A DNA stretch of 64,000 nt. It comes from Xanthomonas sacchari. GTDB lineage: Bacteria > Pseudomonadota > Gammaproteobacteria > Xanthomonadales > Xanthomonadaceae. Numbering within the stretch: the stretch's first letter is position 1; each line of letters begins with the position of its first letter. Positions 16,662 through 25,855 of the stretch are shown here, one piece after another. The stretch covers positions 4,755,001 through 4,819,000 of the forward strand of contig NZ_CP100647.1 of the NCBI RefSeq assembly GCF_024266585.1. The letters are read 5' to 3'. The position numbers and the translations under genes are program-made. The notes under the pieces were generated by a model. The model worked only from the letters and a program-made list of their open reading frames with translations. It made no database searches and was not told the origin of the DNA.

Positions 16662-19493
16662 ATGATTCCCGCCCTCGACATCCTGCTGGCCTTGCCGTTC
16701 CTGATGGCGGCGGCCGTGGTGGCCCTGCGCCACCGCTCGCGCGCCACCCTGGCCTGGGCGGCGGCGCTGGCGCCGTTGGCGGGATTGGCGGTGTTGGGCG
16801 CGCTGACGCCGACGGTGCTCGAAGGCGGCATCGTCCGCGCCGACCACGCCTGGCTGCCGCAGATCGGCCTGCAGTTCTCGCTGCGCCTGGACGGGCTGGC
16901 CTGGATGTTCGCCGGCCTGGTGCTGGCGATCGGCGCGCTGGTGGTGATGTACGCGCACTACTACCTGAGTCCGCGCGAGAACGCCGCGCGCTTCTATGCC
17001 TATCTGCTGCTGTTCATGGGCGCGATGCTGGGCATGGTGATCGCCGGCAACCTGTTGCTGCTGATGGTGTTCTGGGAGCTGACCAGCATCAGTTCGTTCC
17101 TGCTGATCGGCTTCTGGTCGCACCGCCAGGATGCGCGCGACGGCGCGCGCATGGCGCTGGTGATCACCGGCGGCGGCGGCCTGGCGCTGCTTGGCGGCGT
17201 GCTGCTGCTGGGGCGCATCGTCGGCAGCTACCAGCTCGACGCGGTGCTCGCCGCCGGCGACGCGATCCGCGCCAGTGCGCTGTATCCCTGGGCGCTGGGG
17301 CTGATCCTGCTCGGCATCTTCACCAAGAGCGCGCAGTTCCCGTTCCATTTCTGGCTGCCGCACGCGATGGCCGCACCCACCCCGGTGTCGGCCTACCTGC
17401 ACTCGGCGACGATGGTGAAGGCCGGCGTGTTCCTGCTGGCGCGGCTGCATCCGGCGCTGGCCGGCAGCGACCTGTTCTTCTACACGGTCAGCGGCATCGG
17501 TGCGATCACCCTGCTCACCGGCGCCTGGTTCGCGATCTTCCAGCACGACCTCAAGGGCCTGCTGGCGTATTCGACGATCTCGCACCTGGGCCTGATCACC
17601 ATGCTGTTCGGGCTGTCCACGCCGATGGCGGTGGTGGCCGGGGTGTTCCACATCCTCAACCACGCGGTGTTCAAGGCCTCGCTGTTCATGGCCGCCGGCA
17701 TCATCGACCACGAGACCCATACCCGCGACATGCGCCGGCTCGGCAACCTGCGCCGCTGGATGCCGGTGACCAGCGCGCTGGCGATCACCGCCTCGCTGTC
17801 GATGGCCGGCATCCCGCTGCTCAACGGCTTCCTGTCCAAGGAGATGTTCTTCGCCGAGGCGCTGGGCGCCGACGGCCCGGCGGCGATGCGGATCTTCACC
17901 GCCACCTCGGCGTTGCTGGCCGGCGTGTTCGGCGTGGCCTACAGCCTGCGCTTCGTCTACGAGACGTTCTTCGGCAAAGGCCCGCGCGACCTGCAGACGA
18001 TGCCGCACGAGCCGCCGCGCTGGATGAAGATTCCGGTGGAGATCCTGGTACTGGTGTGCGTGGCGGTCGGCATCGTGCCGGCGCTGACCGTGGCGCCGGT
18101 GCTGCGCAGCGCCGCCGGCGCGATCCTCGGTAACGCCCTGCCCGACTACAGCCTGGCCATCTGGCATGGCTGGAACGCGCCGCTGGCGATGAGCATCGCT
18201 GGCGTGGTCGGCGGCGTGGCGCTGTATTTCGGCCTGCGCCGGCTGACCGCGCTGTACACCGAAGTGCGGCGGTCGCTGGGCAAGCGCGTGTTCCACTGGC
18301 ATGTGCAGACCCTGTTCGGCGTGGCCACGCGCTTCACCCGCGCGCTCACCAACGGCAGCCTGCAGCGCAGCCTGCGCTGGCTGGTGCTGGCCGCGGTGGT
18401 GGTGGTGGCCGCGCCGCTGCTGCAGGCGCCGCCGCTGTGGCAGCAGTGGCCGGCGCCGCAGGGCATGCCGCTGCTGGGCTGGGGCCTGTGGCTGCTGATC
18501 CTCAGTTGCGCGTTGTCCACGCTGTTCCTGTACCGGCAGCGGCTGCTGGCGGTGCTGGTGCTGGGCGGCAGCGGGCTGGGCGTGAGCCTGGTGTTCGTGT
18601 TCCTGTCGGCGCCGGACCTGGCGCTGACCCAGTTGCTGGTGGAAATGGTCACCCTGGTGCTGATGCTGCTGGGCATGAACTACCTGCCCAAGGCCTCGCC
18701 GCCGGAACCGCGGCGCTGGCGCCGCTGGCGCGATGCGACGCTGGCGATCGTCGCCGGTGGCGGCATGGCGCTGCTGGCGTATTCGGTGATGACCCGGCCG
18801 GCGACGACGATGGCCGGCGAGCTGCTGCAGCGCGCGCTGCCGGAGGCCTACGGCCGCAACGTGGTCAACGTGATCCTGGTGGACTTCCGCGGCTTCGATA
18901 CCTTCGGCGAGATCACCGTGTTCGGCATCGCCGCGCTGGTGGTGCACGCGCTGCTGCGGCGCGCGCGGATGGCGCCGGAGAAGGTGATGCCGGGGCCGCC
19001 GATCAAGCTGCCGGTGCCGGCCGACCTGGCGCAGCTGATGTTCCCGCTGACCCTGACCGTGTCGATCTTCCTGTTCCTGCGCGGGCACAACGCGCCCGGC
19101 GGCGGCTTCATCGCCGGGCTGGTGCTGGCGGTGCCGCTGCTGATGCAGTACGTGATCCAGGGTGCGGCCTCGGTGGAGTCGCGCTTCGGCTTCGACTACA
19201 TCCGCTGCATCGGCCTGGGCCTGCTGCTGGCCACGTTCGGCGGCATGACCTCGATGCTGTTCGGGGTGCCGTTCCTGACCAGCGGCCATCTCGACCTGGA
19301 ACTGCCGCTGATCGGCAGCGTGCCGCTGGCCAGCGCGCTGGGCTTCGATACCGGCGTGTACCTGGTGGTGTTCGGCGGCACCATGCTGACCCTGTCGATG
19401 ATGGGCACGATCAAGCCCTCGCGCACCCGCGACTCGCAGCGCGGGCAGATCGACCCGACGCGGCGTTCGGCCATCACCGGGGAGATGCCCTGA
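16662..19493 (+). CDS. Mrp/Pha-type cation:proton antiporter subunit A (fused A+B)
   Basis: A 943-residue multi-pass membrane protein. The first half is a NuoL/MrpA-type proton channel: HFWLPHAMAAPTPVSAYLHSATMVKAGVFL and FHILNHAVFKASLFMAAGIIDHE carry the conserved Lys and His. The last third, from about residue 620, contains the MrpA C-terminal domain and a complete MrpB-like part (FDTFGEITVFG, FLRGHNAPGGGFIAGL). No separate B gene exists, which matches the six-gene PhaAB group 2 layout. The complex exchanges Na+ or K+ for protons at the inner membrane. It heads a six-gene operon. Confidence 0.95.
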   Translation: MIPALDILLALPFLMAAAVVALRHRSRATLAWAAALAPLAGLAVLGALTPTVLEGGIVRADHAWLPQIGLQFSLRLDGLAWMFAGLVLAIGALVVMYAHYYLSPRENAARFYAYLLLFMGAMLGMVIAGNLLLLMVFWELTSISSFLLIGFWSHRQDARDGARMALVITGGGGLALLGGVLLLGRIVGSYQLDAVLAAGDAIRASALYPWALGLILLGIFTKSAQFPFHFWLPHAMAAPTPVSAYLHSATMVKAGVFLLARLHPALAGSDLFFYTVSGIGAITLLTGAWFAIFQHDLKGLLAYSTISHLGLITMLFGLSTPMAVVAGVFHILNHAVFKASLFMAAGIIDHETHTRDMRRLGNLRRWMPVTSALAITASLSMAGIPLLNGFLSKEMFFAEALGADGPAAMRIFTATSALLAGVFGVAYSLRFVYETFFGKGPRDLQTMPHEPPRWMKIPVEILVLVCVAVGIVPALTVAPVLRSAAGAILGNALPDYSLAIWHGWNAPLAMSIAGVVGGVALYFGLRRLTALYTEVRRSLGKRVFHWHVQTLFGVATRFTRALTNGSLQRSLRWLVLAAVVVVAAPLLQAPPLWQQWPAPQGMPLLGWGLWLLILSCALSTLFLYRQRLLAVLVLGGSGLGVSLVFVFLSAPDLALTQLLVEMVTLVLMLLGMNYLPKASPPEPRRWRRWRDATLAIVAGGGMALLAYSVMTRPATTMAGELLQRALPEAYGRNVVNVILVDFRGFDTFGEITVFGIAALVVHALLRRARMAPEKVMPGPPIKLPVPADLAQLMFPLTLTVSIFLFLRGHNAPGGGFIAGLVLAVPLLMQYVIQGAASVESRFGFDYIRCIGLGLLLATFGGMTSMLFGVPFLTSGHLDLELPLIGSVPLASALGFDTGVYLVVFGGTMLTLSMMGTIKPSRTRDSQRGQIDPTRRSAITGEMP

Positions 19494-19858
19494 TGGAACT
19501 GGCACTGGCGAGCGCGATCGGGGTGCTGACCGCGGTGGGCGTGTACCTGCTGCTGCGCGCGCGCAGCTTCGACGTGATCCTGGGCATGACCGTGCTGTCC
19601 TACGCCACCAACCTGCTGATCTTCGCCGGCGGCCGGCTGGTGCAGGGCAAGGCGCCGGTGCTGCGCGACGGCATCGCCCCGACCCTGGCCGAGCACGCCG
19701 ACCCGCTGCCGCAGGCGCTGGTGCTGACCGCGATCGTGATTGCCTTCGCGATGACCGCAGTGAGCATCGTGCTGGCGATGCGCAGCCGCGGCGACAACCA
19801 CAGCGACCACGTCGATGCGCGCCCGGACCCGGGCGACGGCGAAGGCGAGGCGCCATGA
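19493..19858 (+). CDS. Mrp/Pha antiporter subunit C
   Basis: A 121-residue NuoK-like subunit. Three helices are visible; RARSFDVILGMTVLSYATNLLIF and DPLPQALVLTAIVIAFAMTAV match MrpC/PhaC, with the conserved PLPQALVLTAIVI motif. The ATG shares one base with the subunit A stop (TGATG), and the gene overlaps subunit D by four bases, so translation is coupled. The hydrophilic tail is short and acidic. Confidence 0.94.
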   Translation: MELALASAIGVLTAVGVYLLLRARSFDVILGMTVLSYATNLLIFAGGRLVQGKAPVLRDGIAPTLAEHADPLPQALVLTAIVIAFAMTAVSIVLAMRSRGDNHSDHVDARPDPGDGEGEAP

Positions 19859-21417
19859 CCCATCTGCTGATCCTGCCGATCCTGATCCCGCTGCTCGGCG
19901 CGGCGCTGTCGCTGTTCGTCGAGCACCGCCGCTACGGCCGCCAGGTGCGCCGCGCGGTGGCCTGGACCGCGATGGCGGTGCTGGCCGCGGTGGTGCTGGC
20001 GCTGTGCGTGCAGGTGAACGACGGCCAGGTCCACGTCTACCTGCTCGGCGACTGGCCCTCGCGGCTGGGCATCGTGCTGATGGCCGACCGCCTGTCGGCG
20101 TGGATGCTGGCCACCACCACCCTGCTCGCCGGCGCCTGCCTGCTGCACGCCTGCGCCGGCTGGGACCGGCGTGCGCCGCATTTCCATGCGCTGTTCCAGT
20201 TCCAGCTGGTCGGCCTCAACGGCGCGTTCCTGACCGGCGACGTGTTCAACCTGTTCGTGTTCTTCGAGGTGATGCTGATCGCCTCCTACGGCCTGTTGCT
20301 CAGCGGCGGGCGCGGCCTGCGCCTGCGCGTGGGCTTCCACTACGTGGTGTTCAACGTCACCTCCTCCACCGTGTTCCTGATCGCGCTGGGCCTGCTGTAC
20401 GGGTTGCTCGGCTCGCTGAACATGGCCGAGCTGTCGCAGCGCGTGGCGCAGGCGCCGCCGCAGAACGTGCCACTGATCAAGGCCGCGTTCGGCTTGTTGC
20501 TGCTGGTGTTCTGCGCCAAGGCCGCGCTGCTGCCGCTGTACCTGTGGCTGCCGGAGACCTATGCGCGCGCGCCGGCGGCGGTGGCGGCGCTGTTCGTGAT
20601 CATGACCAAGGTCGGCCTGTACGCGGTGCTGCGGGTGAGCACGCTGATCCTCGGCAGCCAGGCGCAGGCGCTGGACGGCTACGGCCGCGACTGGCTGTTG
20701 TGGCTGGGCCTGGCGACGCTGCTGCTGGCCGCGCTGGGGGTGCTGGCGGCGGTGCGCCTGCGGGTGCTGATCGGCTACCTGGTGATCGTGTCGGCGGCGA
20801 CGCTGTTCGTGGCCTTCGCGCTGGACGCGCCGGGCACGCTCGGCGCCGGGCTGTACTACCTGGCGCACAGCAGCTTCGTCGCCGCGGCGCTGTTCCTGAT
20901 CGCCGACCTGATCCGGCGCCGCCGCGGCGGCGCCAGCGACCGCAAGGAGATCATCGCGCCACTGCCGGGCAAGACCGTGCCCGGCGTGCTGTTCCTGATC
21001 GCGGCGATCTCGGTGGCCGGGCTGCCGCCGCTGTCCGGCTTCCTGGCCAAGGTGGCGATCCTCAGCGCGACGCCGGCCGGGCTGACCGCACCGGTGTGGG
21101 CGGCGGTGCTGCTCAGCAGCCTGATGGTGATCATGGGCCTGACCCGCGGCGGCGTGCGCCTGTTCTGGCGCGTGCCCGGCGACCAGGACACGGCCGAGGA
21201 CGGCACCGTGGAGGTGACGCGCCCGGCGCCGCGCAAGGCGCCGGCGCGGCCGCTGGAAACCGCCGCCACCGTGCTGCTGCTCGGCTACGGCGTGGCGATG
21301 ACCGTGGCCGCCGGGCCGCTGCTGCGCTACAGCGAGGCCGCCGCCGCGCAACTGCTGCGCCCGGCCGACTACACCACCCAACTGCGCGCCACCGCGCCGA
21401 TCCTGCGGGAGCCCTGA
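19855..21417 (+). CDS. Mrp/Pha antiporter subunit D
   Basis: A 520-residue NuoM/N-like membrane subunit. GDVFNLFVFFEVMLIASYGLLL carries the conserved Glu in helix 5, and AKAALLPLYLWLPETYARAPAAVAALF the conserved Lys and proline-rich motif. About 14 helices are predicted. Together with subunit A it would provide proton translocation. It overlaps subunit C by four bases and is followed by subunit E after one base. Confidence 0.95.
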   Translation: MTHLLILPILIPLLGAALSLFVEHRRYGRQVRRAVAWTAMAVLAAVVLALCVQVNDGQVHVYLLGDWPSRLGIVLMADRLSAWMLATTTLLAGACLLHACAGWDRRAPHFHALFQFQLVGLNGAFLTGDVFNLFVFFEVMLIASYGLLLSGGRGLRLRVGFHYVVFNVTSSTVFLIALGLLYGLLGSLNMAELSQRVAQAPPQNVPLIKAAFGLLLLVFCAKAALLPLYLWLPETYARAPAAVAALFVIMTKVGLYAVLRVSTLILGSQAQALDGYGRDWLLWLGLATLLLAALGVLAAVRLRVLIGYLVIVSAATLFVAFALDAPGTLGAGLYYLAHSSFVAAALFLIADLIRRRRGGASDRKEIIAPLPGKTVPGVLFLIAAISVAGLPPLSGFLAKVAILSATPAGLTAPVWAAVLLSSLMVIMGLTRGGVRLFWRVPGDQDTAEDGTVEVTRPAPRKAPARPLETAATVLLLGYGVAMTVAAGPLLRYSEAAAAQLLRPADYTTQLRATAPILREP

Positions 21418-21418
21418 C

Positions 21419-21922
21419 ATGTCCGCCCGTCCCTGGTCGCGCCGCCTGTTCCCGTCCTGGCCGCTGAGCCTGACCGTCATCGCGTTCTGGCTGCTGATGA
21501 GCGACAGCTTCAGTCTCGGCCAGTTGCTGCTGGGCGCGGTGCTGGGCGTGGCGGTGCCGCTGTTCGCCGCGCGCCTGGACCGCGAGTTCGCGCGCATCGG
21601 CTCGCTGCGCTCGGTGCCGAAGATGCTGTGCGTGGCGGCGTGGGACATCGTGCGCTCCAACGTGGTGGTGGCGCTGCAGGTGCTGGGGCCGGAGAAACGG
21701 ATCCACCCCGGCTTCATCTGGGTGCCGCTGGACATCGCCAACATCCACGGCATCGCCGCGCTGACCAGCATGATCACCCTGACCCCGGGCACGGTGTCGG
21801 CGGCGCTGTCGGACGACCGCAAGTACCTGCTGGTGCACGTGCTGCACCTGGACGACGCCGAGACCGTGATCCGGCAGATCAAGACGCGCTACGAGGCGCC
21901 GTTGATGGAGATCTTCCCATGA
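21419..21922 (+). CDS. Mrp/Pha antiporter subunit E
   Basis: A 167-residue MnhE/PhaE-type protein. There are two or three N-terminal helices (LTVIAFWLLMSDSFSLGQLLLGAVLGVAVPL), then the family motif LTSMITLTPGTVSAALSDDRKYLLVHVLHLDD (about residues 115-146) on the cytoplasmic side. The start lies next to the subunit D stop, and the stop overlaps the subunit F start by four bases. Confidence 0.94.
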   Translation: MSARPWSRRLFPSWPLSLTVIAFWLLMSDSFSLGQLLLGAVLGVAVPLFAARLDREFARIGSLRSVPKMLCVAAWDIVRSNVVVALQVLGPEKRIHPGFIWVPLDIANIHGIAALTSMITLTPGTVSAALSDDRKYLLVHVLHLDDAETVIRQIKTRYEAPLMEIFP

Positions 21923-22203
21923 CCAGCCACATGTTCATCGAGACCACGATCGTCGTGTGCATGCACGTGGTGGCGCTGGCGATGCTGCTGGCGCTGTGGC
22001 GGCTGCTGCGCGGGCCGACCGTGCCCGACCGCATCCTGGCGCTGGACACGCTGTCGGTGACCGCGATCGCCGAACTGATGCTGTTCGGCATGTACCTCGA
22101 TTCGCCGGTGTACTTCGAGGCGGCGCTGATCATCGCCATGCTCGGTTTCGGCAGCACCGTGGTGCTGAGCAAGTTCGTGCTGCGCCGGGACATCGTCGAA
22201 TGA
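21919..22203 (+). CDS. Mrp/Pha antiporter subunit F
   Basis: A 94-residue three-helix protein. RLLRGPTVPDRILALDTLSV is the signature stretch of MrpF/PhaF. It overlaps subunit E and subunit G by four bases on each side. It is needed for assembly in studied Mrp systems. Confidence 0.93.
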   Translation: MTSHMFIETTIVVCMHVVALAMLLALWRLLRGPTVPDRILALDTLSVTAIAELMLFGMYLDSPVYFEAALIIAMLGFGSTVVLSKFVLRRDIVE

Positions 22204-22571
22204 TCGGCGTGCTGCAGGTCGGGCTGTCGCTGCTGCTGATCGTCGGCTGCTTCTTCATCCTGATCGGCGCGCTGGGGCTGGTGAAGCTGTCGGACTTCTT
22301 CAAGCGCCTGCACGCGCCGACCAAGGCCAGCACCCTGGGCGTGGGCTGCGTGCTGCTGGCTTCGGTCGGCTACCACCTGTTCCTGGGCCAGGATCCGCAG
22401 CCGCGCGAATTGCTGATCACCGCGTTCCTGTTCATCACCGCGCCGATCAGCGCGCACATGATGGCCAAGGCGGCGCTGTCGCTGATGCTGGAACAACGCC
22501 CGCAGGTGCCCGGCAGCGACCACGCCGACCAGGAAGGCCTGCCGCCGCCGGAGCAACCGGAGGAGCGCTGA
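22200..22571 (+). CDS. Mrp/Pha antiporter subunit G
   Basis: A 123-residue protein with three N-terminal helices. LIGALGLVKLSDFFKRLHAPTKASTLGVG is the PhaG/MnhG signature. The C-terminal 25 residues are hydrophilic and Pro/Glu rich. This last gene of the operon is followed 15 bases later by a compact GTAG-type hairpin (22586-22610), a possible transcript end. Confidence 0.93.
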   Translation: MIGVLQVGLSLLLIVGCFFILIGALGLVKLSDFFKRLHAPTKASTLGVGCVLLASVGYHLFLGQDPQPRELLITAFLFITAPISAHMMAKAALSLMLEQRPQVPGSDHADQEGLPPPEQPEER

Positions 22572-22585
22572 GCGCCAGCTTTCCG

Positions 22586-22610
22586 CAGGAGCGGCTTCAG
22601 CCGCTCCTAC
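22586..22610. repeat. Short REP-like hairpin after the Mrp operon
   Basis: AGGAGCGGC-TTCA-GCCGCTCCT is a 9-bp stem with a four-base loop, the minimal form of the GTAG repeat family. It sits between the convergent Mrp operon and exchanger gene and could end transcripts from both sides, though no U tract is present. Confidence 0.8.
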
Positions 22611-22631
22611 GACCGAGACCAGCCGCTTTTT

Positions 22632-22659
22632 CGAATCCCCAATCCCGAATCCCGAATCC
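22632..22659. repeat. Heptamer array CGAATCC x4
   Basis: Four 7-bp units (CGAATCC, CCAATCC, CGAATCC, CGAATCC) end eight bases before the exchanger stop codon. This is the same class as the arrays at 2204-2245 and 40621-40705. Confidence 0.85.
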
Positions 22660-22666
22660 CAGCCAC

Positions 22667-23617
22667 TCAAGCCACCAACGCCAGCTCCAGCCCCACCCAC
22701 GCCAGGAACGCCACCAGCAGCACCGCCCCTTCGCCGCGGCTCAACCGCATGTCCCCGCGCAGCATCGGGTACAGCACCACCGCCAGCGCGATCGCCGCCG
22801 GCAGTTCCAGGCGCACGAACGAGGCCGGCAACGGCAGCGGCCGCAGCGCCGCCATGCCGCCGATCACCACCAGCAGGTTGAACAGGCTCGAGCCCAGCAC
22901 GTGGCCGACCACCATGTCGCCCTGGCCACGGCGGGCGGCGGCCACCGCGGCGGCCGCTTCCGGTAGCGCGGTGCCGATCGCCACCGGCAGCAGGCCCACC
23001 AGCAGCGGCGACAGGCCCCAGGCCGCGCCCAGCCGTGGCGCGTGTTCCACCACCAGGTAGGCGCCGGCGTTCAACAGCACGAGGGCGATCAGCAGGCGCA
23101 GCAGGTTCAGCGCCAACCCGGTGCGGGTCACCGCGTAGCCGGACACGCCGAGCTGGCGCGCGGCCGGCTCGTGACGCGCGCGCAGCAGCAGGAACGCGAC
23201 CACGCCGACGAAGGCCAGCAGCAGCACCATGCCTTCGACGCGCGAGATCGCGCCATCCAGGCCGAAGCCGATCAGCGCCAGCGTCGCCAGGGTCAGCACT
23301 ACCAGCAGCGGCGGCAGCAGGCGCGTGCGCAGCAGCAACGGCGCCGCCAGCGCGGCCAGGCCCAGGGTCAGGCCGAGATTGGCCAGGTTGCTGCCGACCG
23401 CGTTGCCCAGCGCCAGGTCCTGCGCGCCGGTCGCGTAGGCGCGCGCATTGACCGCCAGTTCCGGCAGCGAGGTGCCGAAGGCCACCAGCAGCAGCCCGGC
23501 CACGAACGGCGAGGCGCCGCAACGCTGCGCCAGGCCGGAGGCCGCCTTCACGATCGAGTCCCCGCCCAGCGCCAGCAACGCCAGCCCCAACACCACCCAA
23601 CCGATCACACCTGCCAT
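22667..23617 (-). CDS. Calcium/sodium exchanger, CaCA family (YrbG-like)
   Basis: A 316-residue CaCA antiporter with about ten helices. Two inverted alpha repeats are clear: AFGTSLPELAVNARAYATGAQDLALGNAVGSNLANLG (about residues 47-83) and AIGTALPEAAAAVAAARRGQGDMVVGHVLGSSLFNLL in the second half. The G-T-S/A-x-P-E and G-N/H-x-x-G-S-N/S residues bind the ion. It exports Ca2+ or exchanges Na+ in relatives. It converges with the Mrp operon; both systems affect cation balance. Confidence 0.92.
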   Translation of the reverse strand: MAGVIGWVVLGLALLALGGDSIVKAASGLAQRCGASPFVAGLLLVAFGTSLPELAVNARAYATGAQDLALGNAVGSNLANLGLTLGLAALAAPLLLRTRLLPPLLVVLTLATLALIGFGLDGAISRVEGMVLLLAFVGVVAFLLLRARHEPAARQLGVSGYAVTRTGLALNLLRLLIALVLLNAGAYLVVEHAPRLGAAWGLSPLLVGLLPVAIGTALPEAAAAVAAARRGQGDMVVGHVLGSSLFNLLVVIGGMAALRPLPLPASFVRLELPAAIALAVVLYPMLRGDMRLSRGEGAVLLVAFLAWVGLELALVA

Positions 23618-23824
23618 CGCCGATGTCCCTGCCCGCCAAATGCGGCGATTCTATGCGTAGCGCCGATGACGCCGCCGTGGTGATGCCCGCCCGCCATGGC
23701 CCGCTGCGGTGGCCGGCCGCGCGCGGGCCGACACCACTGCACTGCGTTCATGCCCGAACGTGTCTGCTAGCGCCTGCCACGCGCCAGACCGTGTTCCTCC
23801 CGCCGCCGCCACAGGAGCCGCCCC

Positions 23825-24922
23825 ATGTCCCGACCCGATCCCACGCCGCCGCGCCGGCGGCCCTGGCTGCCGCTGGCCGGCATCGCCGCGATCGCCGCCG
23901 TGCTCGCCGCCGCCTTCGCCTGGAGCGCCGGCTGGCTGGGCGGCCCGCAACGGCTGACCGCGCAGCGCATGACCGACGCCATCGAAGCCGGCGGTCCGCC
24001 GCATCCGGGCTTCCGCCGCGCGCACAGCAAGGGCGTGTGCGTCAGCGGCCATTTCGAGGGCAACGGCCAGGGCAGCGCGCTGTCCTCGGCGCGGGTGTTC
24101 GCGCAGGCCTCGGTGCCGGTGCTGGGCCGCCTGTCGATCGGCGGCGGCGACCCGCACGGCGCCGACGGCGCCGCCCGCGTGCGCAGCATGGCGCTGCAGT
24201 TGCGCAGCGACGATGGCCAGGAATGGCGCACGGCGATGAACAGCTTCCCGTTCTTCGTGGTCGCCAGCCCCGAGGGCTTCATGGCGCAGACGCTGGCCGC
24301 GCGGCCGGATCCGGCCACCGGCAAACCGGACCCGGCGAAGATGGCCGCGTTCCTGCAGCGCTACCCGGAAGCGAAGAAGTTCCAGGAGTGGGCCAAGACC
24401 GCGCCATGGTCGGACAGCTGGGCCAACACCCAGTACAACGGCGTCAACGCGTTCCGCTTCACCGCCGCCGACGGCAGCACGCATGCGGTGCGCTGGTCGA
24501 TGCGCCCGCAGACCCCGTTCGCGCCGCTGTCGGCCGAGCAGCGCGCCAAGGCCGACGCCGATTTCCTCAGCGAGGACCTGCAGGCGCGGCTGGCGCGCGG
24601 CCCGCTGCGCTGGGACCTGGTGCTGACCGTGGCCGCGCCCGGCGACCCGGTCGACGACCCGTCGCAGCCGTGGCCGCAGGATCGGCGCCAGGTGGTCGCC
24701 GGCACCCTGGTGCTGGACCATGCCGAACCGCAGGCCACCGGCCCCTGCCGCGACCTCAACTACGATCCGCTGATCCTGCCGCACGGCATCGCCGGCTCCG
24801 ACGACCCGATCCTGGCCGCGCGCTCGGCGGTGTACTCGCAGTCCTTCAACCGCCGCGAGCACGAGATCGCCCGCGGCCAGGCGCCCGACGCCACCGGCAC
24901 GCCGCACGGAAGTGCGCAATGA
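23825..24922 (+). CDS. Membrane-anchored catalase-related peroxidase (SrpA-like)
   Basis: A 365-residue protein with one N-terminal helix (about 15-37) followed by a small catalase-fold domain. RRAHSKGVCVSGHFEGNG contains the distal His, and DDPILAARSAVYSQSFNRREHE the Arg/Tyr that ligate heme from the proximal side. The family, typified by SrpA, is shorter than true catalases and acts as a peroxidase in the periplasm. GGAG lies eight bases before the ATG. It overlaps the cytochrome b561 gene by four bases; this pair is conserved in many proteobacteria and suggests electron supply from the membrane. Confidence 0.9.
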   Translation: MSRPDPTPPRRRPWLPLAGIAAIAAVLAAAFAWSAGWLGGPQRLTAQRMTDAIEAGGPPHPGFRRAHSKGVCVSGHFEGNGQGSALSSARVFAQASVPVLGRLSIGGGDPHGADGAARVRSMALQLRSDDGQEWRTAMNSFPFFVVASPEGFMAQTLAARPDPATGKPDPAKMAAFLQRYPEAKKFQEWAKTAPWSDSWANTQYNGVNAFRFTAADGSTHAVRWSMRPQTPFAPLSAEQRAKADADFLSEDLQARLARGPLRWDLVLTVAAPGDPVDDPSQPWPQDRRQVVAGTLVLDHAEPQATGPCRDLNYDPLILPHGIAGSDDPILAARSAVYSQSFNRREHEIARGQAPDATGTPHGSAQ

Positions 24923-25485
24923 ACCGCAACGACCGCTCCGCGCACTTCAACCTGCTCGCACGCGTGCTGCACTGGCTGATGGCGGCGATGATCCTGACCA
25001 TGCTGTTCGTCGGCGTGGGCATGGTCGCCTCGGTGTCGCAGCGGCCCTGGCTGCTGGACCTGCACCGCCCGCTGGGCATCGCGATCCTGCTGCTGGTGCT
25101 GGTGCGCCTGGGCAACCGCCTGCGGCACCGGCCGCCGCCGCTGCCGGCCGACCTGCCGCGCTGGCAGCAGGCCGCCGCGCACGCCTCGCACTGGCTGCTG
25201 TACGCGCTGATGCTGGCGATGCCGCTGCTGGGCTGGTCGATGCTCTCGGCCGGCGGCTACCCGATCGTGCTGTGGCCCGGCCTGCAGTTGCCGCCGATCG
25301 CCCCGCACAGCCCGGTGCTGTACGCCTGGCTGCGCAGCGCGCACGGCTGGCTGGCCTACCTGCTGTTCGCCACGGTGCTGGCGCACCTGTGCGCGGCCCT
25401 GTTCCACGCCTGGGTGCGCCGCGACGGCGTGTTCTCGAGCATGGCACGCGGCCCCGCGGCGGACGCGCGCCGCGAGCAGGCGTAG
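24919..25485 (+). CDS. Cytochrome b561
   Basis: A 188-residue di-heme b-type cytochrome with four helices. Heme-binding His residues appear in LARVLHWLMAAMI, LDLHRPLGI, AAHASHWLLYALM and LRSAHGWLAYLL, in the family order. It probably takes electrons from quinol and passes them to the catalase-like protein encoded just upstream, with which it overlaps by four bases. Confidence 0.92.
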   Translation: MNRNDRSAHFNLLARVLHWLMAAMILTMLFVGVGMVASVSQRPWLLDLHRPLGIAILLLVLVRLGNRLRHRPPPLPADLPRWQQAAAHASHWLLYALMLAMPLLGWSMLSAGGYPIVLWPGLQLPPIAPHSPVLYAWLRSAHGWLAYLLFATVLAHLCAALFHAWVRRDGVFSSMARGPAADARREQA

Positions 25486-25855
25486 TCCCGCAGCGACGCG
25501 TCGGCGCGGCACGCACGGGCGCCACGCGCGCTGGCCCCGCCACGCGCACATCCGCCGGGCGGTGTCGCCCCGCATCCGGGCCGCGCCAGGGCGTTTGTGT
25601 CGGTGCCGCCATGGCCGCGGCCCCGCGCCGCCGTTACACTGGGCGGCGGACGGGCGCGCTCGTCCGTCCCCGTTCTTCCGCGCAGCGTCTGCTCCCCAGG
25701 GAATCCGGCGCCGCGACCGCGCCAGCCAGCGCCGTTGTTCCGCAGCCCGCCACGCCGGCTGCCGGTCCCGCGCGCCAAGCCAGCTCACCATCCGATCGTC
25801 GTCCGGCGCTGCGTCAGCGCCGGCGATGGCCATGCCTGCTGCCTTGGAGTCCGCG
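25486..25855. other. Upstream region of the TonB receptor
   Basis: 370 bases with no supported gene. CCGTTACACTGGG at about 25630 gives a TACACT -10-like box far upstream of the receptor start. No AT-rich Fur-box-like palindrome is visible, which is notable for a siderophore receptor. A GGAG lies seven bases before the ATG at 25856. Confidence 0.4.

Noticed and set aside
16557-19856. A 1099-codon open frame antisense to the Mrp operon
   Set aside because: Shadow of GC-rich third positions: His/Gln/Arg-rich composition, no domain, and the sense strand encodes a complete, conserved antiporter subunit.
25486-25855. Fur box upstream of the siderophore receptor
   Set aside because: No AT-rich 19-bp Fur-like palindrome is visible in the 370-base upstream region.
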